Assembly: GCA_018663815.1 (NCBI GenBank) | Contig: JABJPQ010000633.1 | Coordinates: 1-6,765 of the forward strand | Direction of reading: 5' to 3' | From: Halobacteriovoraceae bacterium | GTDB taxonomy: Bacteria; Bdellovibrionota; Bacteriovoracia; Bacteriovoracales; Bacteriovoracaceae | Length of the DNA stretch: 6,765 nucleotides | Translations under genes and position numbers: made by a program | Notes under the pieces: generated by a model | Databases searched by the model: none | What the model saw: the letters and a program-made list of their open reading frames with translations, nothing else | What the model was told of the DNA's origin: nothing | In this document: one piece after another, positions 5,285 to 6,765 of the stretch | How the letters are laid out: each line of letters starts with the position of its first letter | Position numbering within the stretch: position 1 is the first letter of the stretch

Positions 5285-6765
5285 ATGAATAAAATTATCG
5301 ATTACTTTGTTGATAACTCAATTATTGTAAATCTTCTAACGCTATTAATTATTGTTATGGGAGTATTTTCTCTTATGACTTTAAATAAAGAAACGTTTCC
5401 CAATGTAGATTTTAATTTTATTACGATTAGAACCTTATATCAGGGCGCTGCTGCTGAAGATGTTGAAAAACTAATCTCTATTGAGATTGAAAGGCAAGTG
5501 AAAGAAGTAGATGGAATTGAAGAAATAAATGCTTTAAGTGCTGAGGGAGCATCAATCGTTTCTTTAAAAATTGATCCTGACTACGATACCGATGAGGTTT
5601 TAGTTGATGTAAGAAACTCACTCAGCAATTTAAGTCAAAATGTGCCAAGTGAAGTTGATGCCCCTATAATCAGTAAGGCGACTAACAAGCACCGAGCTTT
5701 AATATCATTTGCAATTTATGGCAAAGATGAGTATTCGCTCCGAAAAGATGCAAAGTATGTCCGTGATGTCCTTGAGAGATATGGTCCTGTTTCTGAAGTG
5801 ACATTGGATGGTTACAGAGAGGAGCAATTTGATATTCAAGTAAAAATGGATAAATTAAAAGAGTATGATTTATCCTTAACTCAAATATTAAATGTCATTA
5901 GAGACCGACAAGTAAATATAACCGCAGGTAATATTAAATTACCAATTCAAGAAAAACTAATAAGAACTTTTAAAGAAAATGAAACGGTTAAAAGCTTAGA
6001 AGATATTATTATTTTGTCCAATGATATTGGAGATGTTGTTAAGGTGTCGGATGTTGCTACAGTGGCCAGAATTCTAAAAGATAAGATACGTACAGATAGG
6101 GCTAATCAACAACCTGCAATTTTTCTAGGAGTAAAATCAAAATCAAAAGCAGATGTAATTGAGACAGCGGATTGGTTAAAAGACAAATTTAAAGAGTTAT
6201 CGATCGAAAGAGGGTTTAAATATGGTGTTTTTAGTGACCTTTCATTTTATGTTAAGCGGCGGTTGGGAGTTTTATCCCAAAATGGAGTCCAAGGTATTTT
6301 TCTTGTTATAGGGTGCCTTGTTCTTTTCATGAATTTTAGAGTTTCATTAATTACGGCCATGGGAGCTCCCTTTGCTTTTCTTGTTGCATTTTCCTTACTG
6401 GATAGTTTTGGTATCACGATTAATCTTGTTTCTATGTTTGGGTTAATACTCGTTCTAGGAATGTTGGTAGATGACTCAATTATAGTCGCAGAACAATACT
6501 ACCAAAATCTGGAGCACGGTATTCCTCCAAGAGAGGCTGCCAAAAAAGCTGCCAAACAAACCCTTGCACCTGTGACCTCAACCGTTTTAACGACAATGGT
6601 TGCTTTTGGATCTCTTTTTTATATGGAAGGAATAATGGGTAAGTTTATGTGGCCTGTTCCAGCAGTTGTCATTATATGCTTGCTAGCAAGTTGGCTTGAG
6701 TGTTTTATCATATTGCCTGGGCACTTGGCTGATTTTGCTTCAAAAGTTAAGGAAGTTGATAAAAC
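5285..6765 (+). CDS. RND efflux pump permease (AcrB type), 3' end missing
   Basis: This is a proton-driven inner-membrane transporter that exports compounds through a periplasmic adaptor and a TolC-like channel. The frame is open from ATG 5285 to the window edge, 493 codons, about half of a typical 1000-residue RND protein. TM1 lies at about 11-31, followed by the first porter domain with the family motifs FPNVDFNFITIRT (38-50) and GAAAEDVEKLISIEIE (54-69). TM2 begins near residue 335 and is followed by several more helices. TM4 contains LVDDSIIVAEQ, whose Asp396 and Asp397 correspond to the proton-relay pair D407/D408 of AcrB. This argues for an active, drug/lipid-type (HAE-like) pump rather than a decayed copy. 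The start overlaps the region just after the channel gene stop (TAATATG) without a clear ribosome binding site, so translational coupling is likely. The adaptor (membrane fusion) gene is not in the window. Substrate and exact subfamily are unresolved. Confidence 0.93.
   Translation, partial: MNKIIDYFVDNSIIVNLLTLLIIVMGVFSLMTLNKETFPNVDFNFITIRTLYQGAAAEDVEKLISIEIERQVKEVDGIEEINALSAEGASIVSLKIDPDYDTDEVLVDVRNSLSNLSQNVPSEVDAPIISKATNKHRALISFAIYGKDEYSLRKDAKYVRDVLERYGPVSEVTLDGYREEQFDIQVKMDKLKEYDLSLTQILNVIRDRQVNITAGNIKLPIQEKLIRTFKENETVKSLEDIIILSNDIGDVVKVSDVATVARILKDKIRTDRANQQPAIFLGVKSKSKADVIETADWLKDKFKELSIERGFKYGVFSDLSFYVKRRLGVLSQNGVQGIFLVIGCLVLFMNFRVSLITAMGAPFAFLVAFSLLDSFGITINLVSMFGLILVLGMLVDDSIIVAEQYYQNLEHGIPPREAAKKAAKQTLAPVTSTVLTTMVAFGSLFYMEGIMGKFMWPVPAVVIICLLASWLECFIILPGHLADFASKVKEVDK

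Overview
This is an AT-rich stretch of about 6.8 kb from a Gram-negative bacterium. The Gram-negative call rests on a signal-peptide-bearing TolC-type outer-membrane channel followed directly by an RND inner-membrane pump. The low GC, lysine- and asparagine-rich proteins, compact type A RNase P RNA and mix of genes would fit a marine Bdellovibrio/Halobacteriovorax-like bacterium. That lineage is an inference from style, not from a marker gene.

Layout. Positions 1-31 hold an intrinsic terminator that closes a gene lying to the left of the window. On the minus strand at 103-195 there is a candidate 30-residue membrane peptide with a good ribosome binding site. Upstream of it is a perfect 8-bp hairpin with a GAAA tetraloop (234-253) and a possible promoter (259-286). 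A minus-strand pentapeptide-repeat protein (380-841) follows, with a good promoter and a long hairpin across its stop codon. The intergenic region 842-1017 carries dyads and a repeated TTGCAAC word, and it separates this gene from a divergent plus-strand operon.

That operon holds an XRE-type DNA-binding regulator (1018-1608), a secreted cysteine-rich protein with a possible von Willebrand A-like core (1616-2419), and the adenine DNA glycosylase mutY (2452-3480). It ends one base from the 3' end of rnpB, the RNase P RNA, which lies on the minus strand (about 3482-3773). rnpB has a near-consensus promoter at 3780-3808.

Divergent from rnpB is an efflux locus: a TolC-family outer-membrane protein (start uncertain, 3868 preferred; ends 5283), then, after a 1-nt gap, an RND permease (5285 to the window edge, incomplete). 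No periplasmic adaptor gene lies between or before them in the window, so it is either downstream or elsewhere.

Housekeeping functions (mutY, rnpB) and the efflux genes are confidently identified. The least explained parts are the left 1 kb (small peptide, structured RNA elements and pentapeptide gene) and the secreted protein between the regulator and mutY. I see no mobile element, CRISPR array, tRNA or rRNA. Nothing here amounts to a demonstrably new system.
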